Assembly: GCA_016302925.1 (NCBI GenBank)
Contig: JAEDMR010000042.1
Span: 1 to 12,525, forward strand
Length of the DNA stretch: 12,525 bases
DNA from: Bacillota bacterium
Lineage (GTDB): Bacteria; Bacillota; Clostridia; Peptostreptococcales; Anaerovoracaceae
Reading direction: 5' to 3'
Shown here piece after piece: positions 1 through 6,097 of the stretch. Positions within the stretch are counted from its first letter, which is position 1. Each line of letters starts with the position of its first letter. Both the position numbers and the translations under genes were made by a program. The notes below the pieces were generated by a model that saw only the letters and a list, made by a program, of their open reading frames with translations, had not been told where the DNA came from and did not search any database.

Positions 1-1
1 C

Positions 2-319
2 CGCACCCGTTCGATGCCGGGGACGGCGGCCGCCGCCATGACCGGCCAGGTCGGCGGCGAAGAAAAAAACCGGCGCATCCAGCGGCTCCTGGCAGAGGGA
101 AAAAAAGCCGAGAGGGCATATTTTGCGGGGTGTGCAAAGCGAGGAGAAATCCGGACGGTCCTGTTTGAAGAGGTGGAGGAAGGGCTTCTCACCGGCTACA
201 GCGAAAACTATATCAAGGTCTACGCCGCCGGCGGAGAGGAATTGTTAAACAGTTTCCAAAAGGTAAGACTTTTAGAAGAATACAAAGACGGAATGAAAGG
301 AGAACTGATTCATGGCTGA
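2..319 (+). CDS. mtaB: tRNA (t6A37) C2-methylthiotransferase MtaB, C-terminal fragment
   Basis: The reading frame is open from base 2 to the TGA at 317-319, so this is the 3' end of a gene that starts upstream of the window. MtaB is a radical-SAM methylthiotransferase that converts t6A to ms2t6A at position 37 of ANN-decoding tRNAs. The radical-SAM core and Cys motifs lie outside the window. What is visible is the segment RTRSMPGTAAAAMTGQV, which matches the family's conserved 'SRRPGTPAAxMPxQV' region at the end of the SAM barrel. It is followed by a charged helix and a C-terminal TRAM-like beta domain with EGLLTGYSENYIKVY. The gene overlaps the HIT gene by 8 nt, which suggests co-transcription and coupling. 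MtaB is favoured over MiaB or RimO by this C-terminal pattern and by the rpsU-yqeY synteny downstream. Confidence 0.8.
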   Translation, partial: RTRSMPGTAAAAMTGQVGGEEKNRRIQRLLAEGKKAERAYFAGCAKRGEIRTVLFEEVEEGLLTGYSENYIKVYAAGGEELLNSFQKVRLLEEYKDGMKGELIHG

Positions 320-653
320 CTGTATTTTTTGCATGCTTGCAAATCATGAAATACCGACCAATGTGGTCTATGAAGATGATCGCGTCTTCTGCTTCCACGA
401 CGCAGAGCCGCAGGCACCGGTTCATGTGCTGCTGATTCCGAAGAAGCACATTACCTGCCTGGATGATGTGAAGGAAGAAGATCAGGAACTGCTGGGCTAC
501 ATGATGTTCAAAATCCATGAGATTGCGGAATCTCTGGGACTGGAAAACGGCTACCGGGTGGTAAGCAACAACGGTGAGGATGCCTTCCAGACGGTGAAAC
601 ATCTGCATTTCCACATACTCGGAAAGAGAAAACTGACCTGGCCGCCGGGCTGA
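312..653 (+). CDS. HIT family (histidine triad) nucleotide hydrolase/transferase
   Basis: This 113-residue protein has the length of HINT-type enzymes, which are cytoplasmic hydrolases of nucleoside phosphoramidates and AMP-conjugates. The histidine triad is H97-L-H99-F-H101-I-L near the C-terminus, with H99 as the expected nucleophile, followed by the family ending LTWPPG. The N-terminus has DCIFC (Cys4, Cys7), the usual CxFC pair that can contribute to metal binding, and the conserved VLLIPKKHI strand follows at about 39-47. The ATG at 312 is preceded by AAAGGAG at 296-302 (9-nt spacing) and sits inside the 3' end of mtaB, so the two genes form an operon. A terminator follows at 704. The family assignment is certain, but the physiological substrate is unknown. 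Confidence 0.93.
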   Translation: MADCIFCMLANHEIPTNVVYEDDRVFCFHDAEPQAPVHVLLIPKKHITCLDDVKEEDQELLGYMMFKIHEIAESLGLENGYRVVSNNGEDAFQTVKHLHFHILGKRKLTWPPG

Positions 654-703
654 TGCCGGATGGGATGCAGCCTGTGAGAATGCAAAACCAGAAAACGAAA
701 AGA

Positions 704-730
704 CCGGAGTGGATTTGCTCCGGCTTTTTT
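704..730 (+). terminator. Rho-independent terminator of the mtaB-HIT operon
   Basis: A six-base-pair GC-rich stem, CCGGAG (704-709) and CTCCGG (718-723), with an 8-nt loop, is followed by C and six T residues (725-730). It lies 50 nt after the HIT stop codon and points the right way. Confidence 0.85.
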
Positions 731-750
731 CATATACAGCCATATACAGC
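731..750. repeat. Tandem 10-bp duplication
   Basis: CATATACAGC occurs twice head to tail directly after the terminator T-tract. The rest of the 731-860 interval shows no convincing gene. It contains AAAAAGTCGGGTGG (753-766), which resembles the left arm of the inverted-repeat element at 1161-1175. Confidence 0.6.
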
Positions 751-859
751 AGAAAAAGTCGGGTGGTTTGCTTCGAAACGGTGTAAGATGGCAGAAGTCA
801 GGAGATGAACAGGCTGCGCCCTCCCGGGTCCGAGTCCCTTATGCCCATTTATTGCACAT

Positions 860-890
860 AAAAACTGGAACGAGATAAGACTCATTCCAG
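860..890 (-). terminator. Rho-independent terminator of tRNA-Leu
   Basis: On the - strand the stem CTGGAATGAG / CTCGTTCCAG (890-881 and 874-865, loop of 6 nt) is fully paired if one G-U is allowed, and it is followed by a run of T residues. It begins about 10 nt past the tRNA 3' end. On the + strand the same position is a C-A mismatch, so the design fits the tRNA transcript better, although a T-run also follows on the + side. Confidence 0.85.
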
Positions 891-899
891 TTTTTTCGT

Positions 900-985
900 T
901 GGTGCGGCCAACGGGACTCGAACCCGTACGCCCTGCGGACACAAGCACCTCAAGCTTGCCTGTCTGCCAATTCCAGCACAGCCGC
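900..985 (-). tRNA. tRNA-Leu(GAG), 86 nt with encoded CCA
   Basis: Read on the - strand, the acceptor stem GCGGCTG pairs with TGGCCGC (two G-U pairs), with discriminator A and a genomically encoded CCA at the 3' end (902-900). The D-arm contains TGGCAGAC. The anticodon stem CAAGC/GCTTG encloses the loop TTGAGGT, whose central triplet GAG reads CUC/CUU leucine codons. A class-II long variable arm (TGTCCGCAGGGCGT region) follows, then the T-arm ACGGG-TTCGAGT-CCCGT. The long variable arm and the leucine-type D-loop make the assignment firm. The gene is monocistronic with its own promoter (998-1026) and terminator (860-890). Confidence 0.96.
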
Positions 986-997
986 ACATCAGACCGT

Positions 998-1026
998 TCT
1001 AAAAAGATATTTCAGTTTTTCGTCAA
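998..1026 (-). promoter_or_regulatory. Probable sigma-A promoter of tRNA-Leu
   Basis: On the - strand a -35 TTGACG (1026-1021) and a -10-like TTTAGA (1003-998) are 17 bp apart. This would start transcription a few bases before the tRNA 5' end at 985. The -35 is good and the -10 is weak. Confidence 0.6.
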
Positions 1027-1160
1027 CGATAATATTTTACTTGTTTCCGGCATGTTTGTCAACATATTTCTGGGAAATCGTACGGGTTTTTCTTTTGAAA
1101 CAACCGAAACTGAATAGATGGGGATTCCACGCACACATACTTATTTGCATAAAAAACGCG

Positions 1161-1293
1161 AAAAGGGTCGGGTGGACCAATAGAGAATTCGCTGAAATCG
1201 CCTGAAAATACGAAAAATGACAGTATTTTCAGGCGATTTTCGTAAATAATCAGGAATTTCTGCTTCTTCCTCAGTGTGTGACCCGACCCTTTT
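1161..1293. repeat. Nested inverted-repeat element (about 133 bp), unknown nature
   Basis: The outer arms are a perfect 13-bp inverted repeat: AAAAGGGTCGGGT (1161-1173) and ACCCGACCCTTTT (1281-1293). Inside is a perfect 17-bp inverted repeat (1195-1211 and 1223-1239, containing CGCCTGAAAATAC) around an 11-nt loop. The asymmetric linkers between outer and inner arms are 21 and 41 nt. I see no coding frame and no clear target-site duplication. It could be a small MITE-like dispersed repeat, a structured RNA, or a terminator for the - strand membrane-protein operon that ends at 1367, because on the - strand the outer arm runs into CTTTTCGCGTTTTTT. The remainder of 1030-1366 contains nothing else I recognise. 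Confidence 0.7.
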
Positions 1294-1366
1294 GAAGAAA
1301 AAAAGTACGATATGTATGGGTTAGTTGAATCAAACTGCGTGGATCGCAACACAACGCGGGATCGAC

Positions 1367-1609
1367 TCATTTCTTCGGCATGAACATGCCCACCGTTTCT
1401 CCCACCAGCATTCCCAGGCCGATTCCAAGTCCCAGGTTCAAGTGCATGGATGTAGCCAGCGCCACGCCGAAGCACATACCGATGCACATGCCCTCGGTCA
1501 TGTGGTTTTTCTCTTTGGAATCCTTTATTCGATTGTGATTGGCTGCCAGCAGTGCCAGACAGATGCCAATAATGACGAACGGTAGTGCTGCGAAAATAAA
1601 ATCTTTCAT
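1367..1609 (-). CDS. Small two-helix glycine-rich membrane protein (80 aa), function unknown
   Basis: This is a hypothetical protein of 80 residues. The first hydrophobic helix (about 3-24, FIFAALPFVIIGICLALLAAN) is followed by a short polar loop (NHNRIKDSKEKNHMTEG). A second, glycine-rich hydrophobic stretch (about 40-76) has GxxxG spacing (GMCIGMCFG, LGIGLGMLVG) as in glycine-zipper helices, and the protein ends in basic PKK. The ATG at 1609 is chosen because AGGAG (1621-1617) lies 7 nt before it. A TTG six nt upstream is only 1 nt from that site and is unlikely. It is 73 nt downstream of the DUF2812 gene with no terminator between, so it is probably the third gene of the PadR operon. No function can be assigned. 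Confidence 0.75.
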   Translation of the reverse strand: MKDFIFAALPFVIIGICLALLAANHNRIKDSKEKNHMTEGMCIGMCFGVALATSMHLNLGLGIGLGMLVGETVGMFMPKK

Positions 1610-1682
1610 TTCCAATCTCCTTTCTTCATCGCCAGTGTTTTTACGTTGCCGGGTGGTGCCGCTGGGGTGGTTTACCGAGTCA

Positions 1683-2273
1683 CTATGCCGTTTTTCCCAG
1701 GCGATCGATCATCTTCTTCAGGCGATACAGCTGATTCAACACGAAACCGCCGGCAATGATCAGTACCGGCCCGGCGGACGCCGCCAGGCCCATGAAGAAG
1801 CCGCCTGGAAAACCACCCCCAGGACCCGGGAAAAGATCTGTGGTAAAATATAGAAGCAGGTAGGCCAGAAGAATCAGGATCATCGGAGTGACCAGCAGAG
1901 CGTGCTGGCGGATGATGCTGCGGCACATTTCAATCTTGGAGGCATTGTCGCTGAAAATCGACATATCTTCCGATTCGCTATATGGCTTGCGGAAGTAGTA
2001 CCACTGGCGGAACCGGGTGACGAATTCCCAGCCGTAGTCGGCGTACATCTGAATGTATTCCTCCTCGCTGACCCCATCCGCGCGGAAGTCCAGCTGATAC
2101 GTCCAGTTTTCCTTCGGACAGCTCTCGAACCGGTATTTGAAGCCGGTGGTGGAAAGCATCTTCCAGCCCTCCCGGTGCATGAAGGAAAGCCAGGCTGCCT
2201 CCACATCAAATTCAGAAATATAGAAGATCTGACGTTCTGTCAGAATCGCAGGGATTGTTTTACTCGTGTTCAT
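1683..2273 (-). CDS. DUF2812 domain-containing membrane protein
   Basis: The protein has 196 residues. The N-terminal soluble part (about 15-97) fits DUF2812: a FYISEFDVEAAWLSFMHREG opening, then GWKML, FKYRFE, YQLDF, YADYGWEFV and WYYFRKP. Two predicted membrane helices follow (about 126-145 and 159-181), separated by a Gly/Pro-rich turn (PGPGGGFPGG), and the tail is basic. DUF2812 proteins are commonly encoded next to PadR regulators, as here; their biochemical role is not known. The ATG at 2273 has AAAGGAG upstream and overlaps the padR-like gene by 14 nt, indicating translational coupling. Upstream in-frame codons back to 2327 lie within the padR gene and lack a ribosome binding site. The pairing suggests that PadR controls this protein in response to a signal acting at the membrane; that role is inference. 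Confidence 0.85.
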   Translation of the reverse strand: MNTSKTIPAILTERQIFYISEFDVEAAWLSFMHREGWKMLSTTGFKYRFESCPKENWTYQLDFRADGVSEEEYIQMYADYGWEFVTRFRQWYYFRKPYSESEDMSIFSDNASKIEMCRSIIRQHALLVTPMILILLAYLLLYFTTDLFPGPGGGFPGGFFMGLAASAGPVLIIAGGFVLNQLYRLKKMIDRLGKTA

Positions 2274-2589
2274 GGAATACTTCTCCTTTACTGTTTCGAT
2301 AGAGCCGTTCGATTCGTGCAATTTCAAGGTCTAAAATTTCCCGGCCCAAGTCTGTGATCAGATATAATTTTCGTTTGTCTTCTTCCCTGGTGAAGCAGAT
2401 GAGGCCGTCCTTTTCCATTTTGGAAAGGCTGCCGTACATGGTGCCGGGACTGATGACGATCTCACCGCCGGTCATGGCTTTCACCTGCTGCGTAATGCCG
2501 TAGCCGTGGTTCTCCTGCTGCAGGCAGAAGAGAATATAGAAACCCGTCTCCGTCATGGGAATGTAGACACGTCTGATTTTATCGTTCAT
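2260..2589 (-). CDS. PadR family transcriptional regulator
   Basis: At 109 residues this is a short, subfamily-2 type PadR repressor. It is a winged-helix DNA-binding protein: FYILFCLQQENHGYGITQQV (about 17-36) is the classical PadR helix region, SPGTMYGSLSKMEKDGLI (47-64) is the recognition helix, and EEDKRKLYLITDLG (69-82) is the wing. A C-terminal helix (83-99) would mediate dimerisation. The ATG at 2589 is preceded by AAAGGAG with 8-nt spacing. It is the first gene of a - strand operon with the DUF2812 gene (14-nt overlap) and probably the 80-residue membrane protein. Its promoter region carries three similar AT-rich repeats, so it likely represses its own operon. The inducing signal is unknown. 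Confidence 0.93.
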   Translation of the reverse strand: MNDKIRRVYIPMTETGFYILFCLQQENHGYGITQQVKAMTGGEIVISPGTMYGSLSKMEKDGLICFTREEDKRKLYLITDLGREILDLEIARIERLYRNSKGEVFHEHE

Positions 2590-2605
2590 ATAACATTCTC
2601 CTTTT

Positions 2606-2672
2606 GGTGCGATATATCGAAGTGCAATATATATTGTGGTTCGAGTATATCACGGTGCGATATATGTGTCAA
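2606..2672 (-). promoter_or_regulatory. Consensus promoter of the PadR operon with a cluster of putative operators
   Basis: On the - strand, -35 TTGACA (2672-2667), a 17-bp spacer and -10 TATACT (2649-2644) form a near-perfect sigma-A promoter, with the start near 2637. On the + strand, GGTGCGATATAT occurs at 2606-2617 and 2654-2665, with a variant GTGCAATATAT at 2622-2632. The first contains the palindrome CGATATATCG (2610-2619) and the variant contains CAATATATATTG (2625-2636). The 2654 copy fills the spacer and the other two lie at and after the start site, ideal places for repression by the PadR protein encoded directly downstream. Confidence 0.8.
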
Positions 2673-2715
2673 GCCCTTTTTCTTTTTTTTCTTCGCAAAA
2701 TCCGCTCGCCTGGGG

Positions 2716-2751
2716 AAACAAAATCCCCCGGCATTTTCATAACGTCGGGGG
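2716..2751 (-). terminator. Rho-independent terminator of the PHP-domain gene
   Basis: On the - strand, CCCCCGACG (2751-2743) pairs with TGCCGGGGG (2733-2725) with one mismatch and one G-U, followed by the T-rich ATTTTGTTT. It lies 35 nt after the stop codon of the PHP gene and before the PadR promoter, insulating the two units. Confidence 0.75.
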
Positions 2752-2785
2752 AGTGGATTTTGTCAGGAGGAAATTGCGTTGAGAA

Positions 2786-3598
2786 TCAGGAAGCCGATGC
2801 ACTGCCCGGATGATGGCGGAGTTTGGGAATGGAAAGCTTCCGGATCCGGTGGTTCCTGCGGGGGGTGAAAAGAAAGCAGAGACTGCGGTTGTAGACTTTG
2901 AAACCCCAGACCGCATAAAAGGCATTTTTATGGCGGGCTTTGCGGGTAAAATCGCGGACGGTGCCGCCGAAATCGGTGATCCGGTGCTCTTTGACGGCCT
3001 CGATCAGGTCGTCGTTGCAGCGGATATCGGCATCGATTTCTGTGTAGGCCATGCCCACATATTTTTCTTCGTGGGAATCCGAGCCGCCGGTGCATGGCTT
3101 GCCGTAGCGTGCCGTCATCATGCGGGCGATTCGGTTTGCCTGGGCGGATTCGCAGGTATTAAAGCCTTCTACGAAATCAAATTCGTAGAAGATCCGCGGA
3201 TTGCGGCGGACTTTTTTAAAGAACATGGCGCTGGAGCTCTTGGAGCCAAAGGGATGGGCAGGACCCAGGATGCCGCCCATATGATGCACCACATGGATCA
3301 GCTGCTCGATGGACATACCGCGGATCCGGAGAAGATCCAGCTGCACGCCGTCCGGCATGATCACGAGGAAGTGGCCGGCATCTTTCGTATCATATTCGAT
3401 GCCTTCCAGTACGACGAAGCTGCCGGCCTGCAGGGAAGAAACGGAATTCCTCCACTGCCTGTAGCCGCGATAGGAGTCGTGGTCAGTGACCAGCATGCCG
3501 TGAAATCCCTGCTGCTTCAGCAAATCTATGTAACGTTCCAGGGACACGCGGGCGTCGATGGAACCGGATTTTGTATGACAATGCAAATCAAATTTCAT
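2786..3598 (-). CDS. PHP domain-containing metal-dependent phosphoesterase
   Basis: This 270-residue PHP-fold protein belongs to a family of metal-dependent phosphatases and phosphodiesterases related to the histidinol-phosphatase and polymerase PHP domains. The four motifs are all present: LHCHT (H6, H8), VTDHD (D39, H40), EGIEY (E65) with a following H76, GPAHPFG (H115), and GGSDSHE (D174, H176). The catalytic metal cluster therefore looks intact. After about residue 215 comes a basic tail without a recognised domain. The ATG at 3598 is preceded by AAGGAG with suitable spacing. It is monocistronic, transcribed divergently from rpsU, and ends at its own terminator. Related small PHP proteins include 3',5'-nucleoside bisphosphate phosphatases and oligoribonucleases; which substrate applies here cannot be told. 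Confidence 0.9.
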   Translation of the reverse strand: MKFDLHCHTKSGSIDARVSLERYIDLLKQQGFHGMLVTDHDSYRGYRQWRNSVSSLQAGSFVVLEGIEYDTKDAGHFLVIMPDGVQLDLLRIRGMSIEQLIHVVHHMGGILGPAHPFGSKSSSAMFFKKVRRNPRIFYEFDFVEGFNTCESAQANRIARMMTARYGKPCTGGSDSHEEKYVGMAYTEIDADIRCNDDLIEAVKEHRITDFGGTVRDFTRKARHKNAFYAVWGFKVYNRSLCFLFTPRRNHRIRKLSIPKLRHHPGSASAS

Positions 3599-3622
3599 GT
3601 TGTTTTCTCCTTACATAGTTAT

Positions 3623-3649
3623 CTTATACCCTGAAACAGACAGATGCAA
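3623..3649 (-). promoter_or_regulatory. Possible promoter of the PHP gene
   Basis: On the - strand a -10-like TATAAG (3628-3623) lies 25 nt before the gene. The best -35, TTGCAT (3649-3644), is at a short 15-bp spacing, so only the -10 is reasonable. Confidence 0.4.
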
Positions 3650-3682
3650 GATGTAAATCGAGGAGTTTTTGTAAAAAATATC

Positions 3683-3711
3683 TTGCTATCCCGCAGCAAA
3701 AATAGTATAAT
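3683..3711 (+). promoter_or_regulatory. Sigma-A promoter of rpsU-yqeY
   Basis: -35 TTGCTA (3683-3688), a 17-bp spacer and a perfect -10 TATAAT (3706-3711) put the start near 3718. This gives an untranslated leader of about 86 nt before rpsU. Confidence 0.85.
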
Positions 3712-3722
3712 ATTTGCGTTAT

Positions 3723-3743
3723 AGGCTTGCGGCCTCATTTTTT
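3723..3743 (+). other. Short stem-loop plus T-run in the rpsU leader
   Basis: AGGC (3723-3726) and GCCT (3732-3735) can form a small hairpin just after the predicted start site, followed by six T residues (3738-3743). It could be a weak pause or attenuation site, but the stem is only 4 bp. Confidence 0.3.
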
Positions 3744-3803
3744 GGTGGTCGGAAGATGGTTCACAGCGAGAGATTTCATGTTAGGCAGGAGGTGAATTGG
3801 AAT

Positions 3804-3983
3804 ATGGCACAGGTTATCGTAAGAGAAAATGAAAGCTTAGAAAGCGCTCTGAAGAGATTCAAGAGATCTTGCGCAAGAGACGGCGTAATGTCTGAACTGA
3901 GAAAAAGAGAGCACTATGAAAAGCCAAGCGTAAAGAGAAAGAAAAAATCTGAAGCAGCTAGAAAAAAGGCTAAAAAATACTAA
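3804..3983 (+). CDS. rpsU: 30S ribosomal protein S21
   Basis: The 59-residue bS21 is a basic protein of the small-subunit platform near the anti-Shine-Dalgarno end of 16S rRNA. It has the family start MAQVIVRENESLESALKRFKR, the central ARDGVMSELRKREHYEKPS, and a lysine/arginine-rich tail. The ATG at 3804 follows an excellent AGGAGGTGA (3787-3795). An in-frame ATG farther upstream (3756) has no ribosome binding site and would add non-family residues. The gene is co-transcribed with yqeY 19 nt downstream, as in B. subtilis, from the promoter at 3683-3711. AGA is used heavily for arginine, typical of a highly expressed clostridial gene. Confidence 0.97.
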   Translation: MAQVIVRENESLESALKRFKRSCARDGVMSELRKREHYEKPSVKRKKKSEAARKKAKKY

Positions 3984-4002
3984 TTAAGGTGATGATTCAT
4001 TA

Positions 4003-4449
4003 ATGACTTTAAAAGAACAGTTAATGGCTGACTTTAAGGAGGCCATGAAAGCAAAAGATGAAGTGGCGAAGAACACCATCAGCTTTGCGAGAGCTGCAAT
4101 TAAGCAGTACGAAGTTGACCACAGAGAAGAGCTTGATGATGCCGGAATCGTAGCGATTCTTGCCAAGCAGGTGAAAATGAGAAAAGACGCCCTTGCTGAT
4201 TTTGAAAAAGCTGGAAGAACCGATCTGGTGGATTCCTATAACGCGGAAATCGAGATTCTGACCAGATATCTGCCGGAACAGCTTTCTGAAGAGAAACTCA
4301 GAGAGATTGTGAAGGAAACTGCGGCAAGCCTCGGAATTGAAGGCGGCAAGCAGAACATGGGTAAACTGATGGGGCCTGTCATGGCGAAGGTAAAAGGCCT
4401 TGCCGACGGCAACGCAGTGAAAAAAGTAGTTCAGGAATTTCTGGGATAG
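4003..4449 (+). CDS. yqeY: GatB/YqeY domain-containing protein
   Basis: At 148 residues this has the normal length of YqeY. The N-terminal helical domain (1-about 90, MTLKEQLMADFKEAMKAKDE start, then a KQVKMRKDAL helix) is followed by the C-terminal helical domain. The C-terminal part resembles the tail of GatB, which binds tRNA in the Asp/Glu-tRNA amidotransferase, with the conserved GKLMGPVMAKVKGLADGNAV near the end. YqeY may act as a tRNA-binding accessory to transamidation, but this is not proven. AAGGTGAT (3986-3993) serves the ATG at 4003. It is the second gene of the rpsU-yqeY operon, which ends at the terminator just downstream. Confidence 0.95.
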   Translation: MTLKEQLMADFKEAMKAKDEVAKNTISFARAAIKQYEVDHREELDDAGIVAILAKQVKMRKDALADFEKAGRTDLVDSYNAEIEILTRYLPEQLSEEKLREIVKETAASLGIEGGKQNMGKLMGPVMAKVKGLADGNAVKKVVQEFLG

Positions 4450-4477
4450 AAATTTCAGGGCTGAATAAGAACCTTGG

Positions 4478-4509
4478 ACAACCCGGTATCTGCCGGGTTG
4501 TTTTTCTTT
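4478..4509 (+). terminator. Rho-independent terminator of rpsU-yqeY
   Basis: ACAACCCGG (4478-4486) pairs perfectly with CCGGGTTGT (4493-4501) around a 6-nt loop, followed by TTTTCTTT. Confidence 0.93.
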
Positions 4510-4516
4510 CAGAAAC

Positions 4517-4549
4517 AAAGGGCGAATTCCTCAGCGGAATTCGCCCTTT
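4517..4549. terminator. Second, bidirectional terminator between convergent yqeY and yfcC
   Basis: AAAGGGCGAATTCC (4517-4530) and GGAATTCGCCCTTT (4536-4549) form a perfect 14-bp stem with a 5-nt loop, flanked by A residues on one side and T residues on the other. It can stop - strand transcripts of the transporter gene (stop at 4604) and back up the yqeY terminator. Confidence 0.85.
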
Positions 4550-4603
4550 TGTGACTTGTATCGCACGAACTATTTGAAATAGTATGAGTAATCGTTTTTT
4601 CTC

Positions 4604-6010
4604 TTAGAGTCCGATTGCAACAGCAATGACGATCAGGATGCACTGCAGCAGGAAGATCATGCCGAACAGCGGTGTGATGAACTTATACCATTTGTTCAGA
4701 CCGATACCCATGATACCGCATTCTGTTGCTACTGCGGTAGGCCAGAACATGTTGGAGAAACCGTCACCAAACTGGTATGCGATGACTGCAACTTCTCTGG
4801 ACTGTCCGATCAAGTCTGCTACCGGCGCCAGAATCGGCATCGTTACAACGGCCTGGCCGGAACCGGATGGAATGAAGAAGTTGACCAGATTCTGAACGAC
4901 AACCATACCGATTGCATTGACGGAAGCCGGAAGGGTAGAAACTACGTTCGCCAGTGCGTTTACGCAGGTATCGATGATGTTTCCGTCGGTCATAACGATG
5001 GAAACGCCTCTTGCCACACCTACCAGCATGGCACCGAACAAAGCACTCTTTGCACCGGCTACGAACATTTCAGCGATTTCATTGCTGCTGAGTCTGTAGA
5101 TGAGACAAGTGATTACCATGAACACAAGGAACAGGGTTGCGATTTCTGTCAGATACCAGCCTTCCAGGATGATGCCCGCGATCATGACGACGAGCAGTAC
5201 TACGAAGCCCAGCAGTGCCAGCTTATGCTGGTTGGAAAACTCGGACTGCATGATTTCTTCTTTCGAACCCATGCCTTCCATCCCCTGCAAAGCATTCGGA
5301 TCACCATACATAACGCTCTTGGTCGGGTCCTTGCGGATTTTTTTCGCATAGCGCATCACATATGCGATTGCCAGTGCTTCGAAAAGAATGAAACATACAA
5401 TACGGAAAGCCAGGAGCTTCGGGGTTACCAGTTCGACTTCTGCGACTGCGGATGCGATACCGATGGTGAACGGGTTCAGGGTTGCTGCAGCGAAGCCGGT
5501 TGCAACACCTACGAATACGATGGCACCGCCGACAACCCGGTCATATCCCAGTGCAATTGCGATTACCATGAAGGCAGGTATCAATGCATAGGTTTCTTCA
5601 AACATACCGAAGGTCGTACCACCCAGACCGAATAACAGCATAAATGCCGGTATGATCAGTACATCCTTATCGCCCAGTTTCCGAAGCAGCATACCGGTCA
5701 GGGCATTCAATGCACCTTTTTCCGAAAGAACATTGACGTAAGCGGCTGCGAACAAAATAAAGAAAATGATATCCGCAGCGTCATAGAAGCCGTTAAAAAT
5801 ACTTTCAAGGAAGCCCTTGATGCCGACCGGCGTCTGCTCTGTTTCCTGATAGCTTCCCGCTACGACCAGTTCTCTTCCCAGCTCTTCATCATATGCTCTT
5901 TCAAAGTTTCCTGCCGGCACAATCCATGTAGCGATTGTACAGAGCAGGACGATGAGAACGATCAGAACATACGGATTGGGGCTCCAGCCCTTTTTCTCTT
6001 TCTTATTCAT
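4604..6010 (-). CDS. yfcC: YfcC family transporter (DcuC/arginine-antiporter-like superfamily)
   Basis: This 468-residue polytopic inner-membrane protein has a cytoplasmic basic N-terminus (MNKKEKKGW), a first helix (about 12-33) ending in the family signature WIVPAGNFER, and roughly a dozen further hydrophobic segments. Family motifs include GGTTFGMFEETYALIP in the first half, and NFFIPSGSGQAVVTMPI and YQFGDGFSNMFWPT in the second half; these pseudo-symmetric hairpins are expected at the substrate site. YfcC proteins are predicted secondary carriers for amino acids or peptides, but the substrate is unproven. The ATG at 6010 follows AGGAGG with 7-nt spacing. Transcribed after a dipeptidase and with a matching MerR-type promoter, it probably moves the dipeptidase's substrate or product. 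Confidence 0.9.
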   Translation of the reverse strand: MNKKEKKGWSPNPYVLIVLIVLLCTIATWIVPAGNFERAYDEELGRELVVAGSYQETEQTPVGIKGFLESIFNGFYDAADIIFFILFAAAYVNVLSEKGALNALTGMLLRKLGDKDVLIIPAFMLLFGLGGTTFGMFEETYALIPAFMVIAIALGYDRVVGGAIVFVGVATGFAAATLNPFTIGIASAVAEVELVTPKLLAFRIVCFILFEALAIAYVMRYAKKIRKDPTKSVMYGDPNALQGMEGMGSKEEIMQSEFSNQHKLALLGFVVLLVVMIAGIILEGWYLTEIATLFLVFMVITCLIYRLSSNEIAEMFVAGAKSALFGAMLVGVARGVSIVMTDGNIIDTCVNALANVVSTLPASVNAIGMVVVQNLVNFFIPSGSGQAVVTMPILAPVADLIGQSREVAVIAYQFGDGFSNMFWPTAVATECGIMGIGLNKWYKFITPLFGMIFLLQCILIVIAVAIGL

Positions 6011-6067
6011 GATGTTTCCTCCTGTGAAATCATGTGATGTAAAGAAATAAATGATTGGAATGATTGC

Positions 6068-6086
6068 ATATGTGTGCGACACATAT
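6068..6086. promoter_or_regulatory. Perfect palindrome in the yfcC leader
   Basis: ATATGTGT (6068-6075), GCG, then ACACATAT (6079-6086). It lies just downstream of the predicted yfcC start site on the - strand, where a repressor would block transcription or the RNA could fold. There is no equivalent in the dipeptidase leader, so it may be a second input specific to the transporter. Confidence 0.5.
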
Positions 6087-6097
6087 CTTACAATGTA

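Noticed and set aside
213..743. Long open frame on the - strand across the HIT gene
   Set aside because: It is antisense to a clearly conserved HIT protein and shows no family features or ribosome binding site.
815..847. A T-arm-like stretch (GGGTCCGAGTCCC then TTATGCCCA) on the + strand, resembling the 3' end of a tRNA
   Set aside because: No matching 5' acceptor strand (GGCATAA) or D and anticodon arms occur at the right distance, so it is not a tRNA gene and the resemblance is short.
1165..1180. GGGTCGGGTGGACC as a T-box antiterminator motif (GGGTGGNACCGCG)
   Set aside because: The core lacks the ACCGCG part, no specifier stem is seen, and no aminoacyl-tRNA or amino-acid gene follows on the + strand.
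2810..3634. 274-codon open frame on the + strand opposite the PHP gene
   Set aside because: The - strand PHP protein has all metal-binding motifs; the + frame gives an Ala/Gly/His-rich sequence with no recognisable family.
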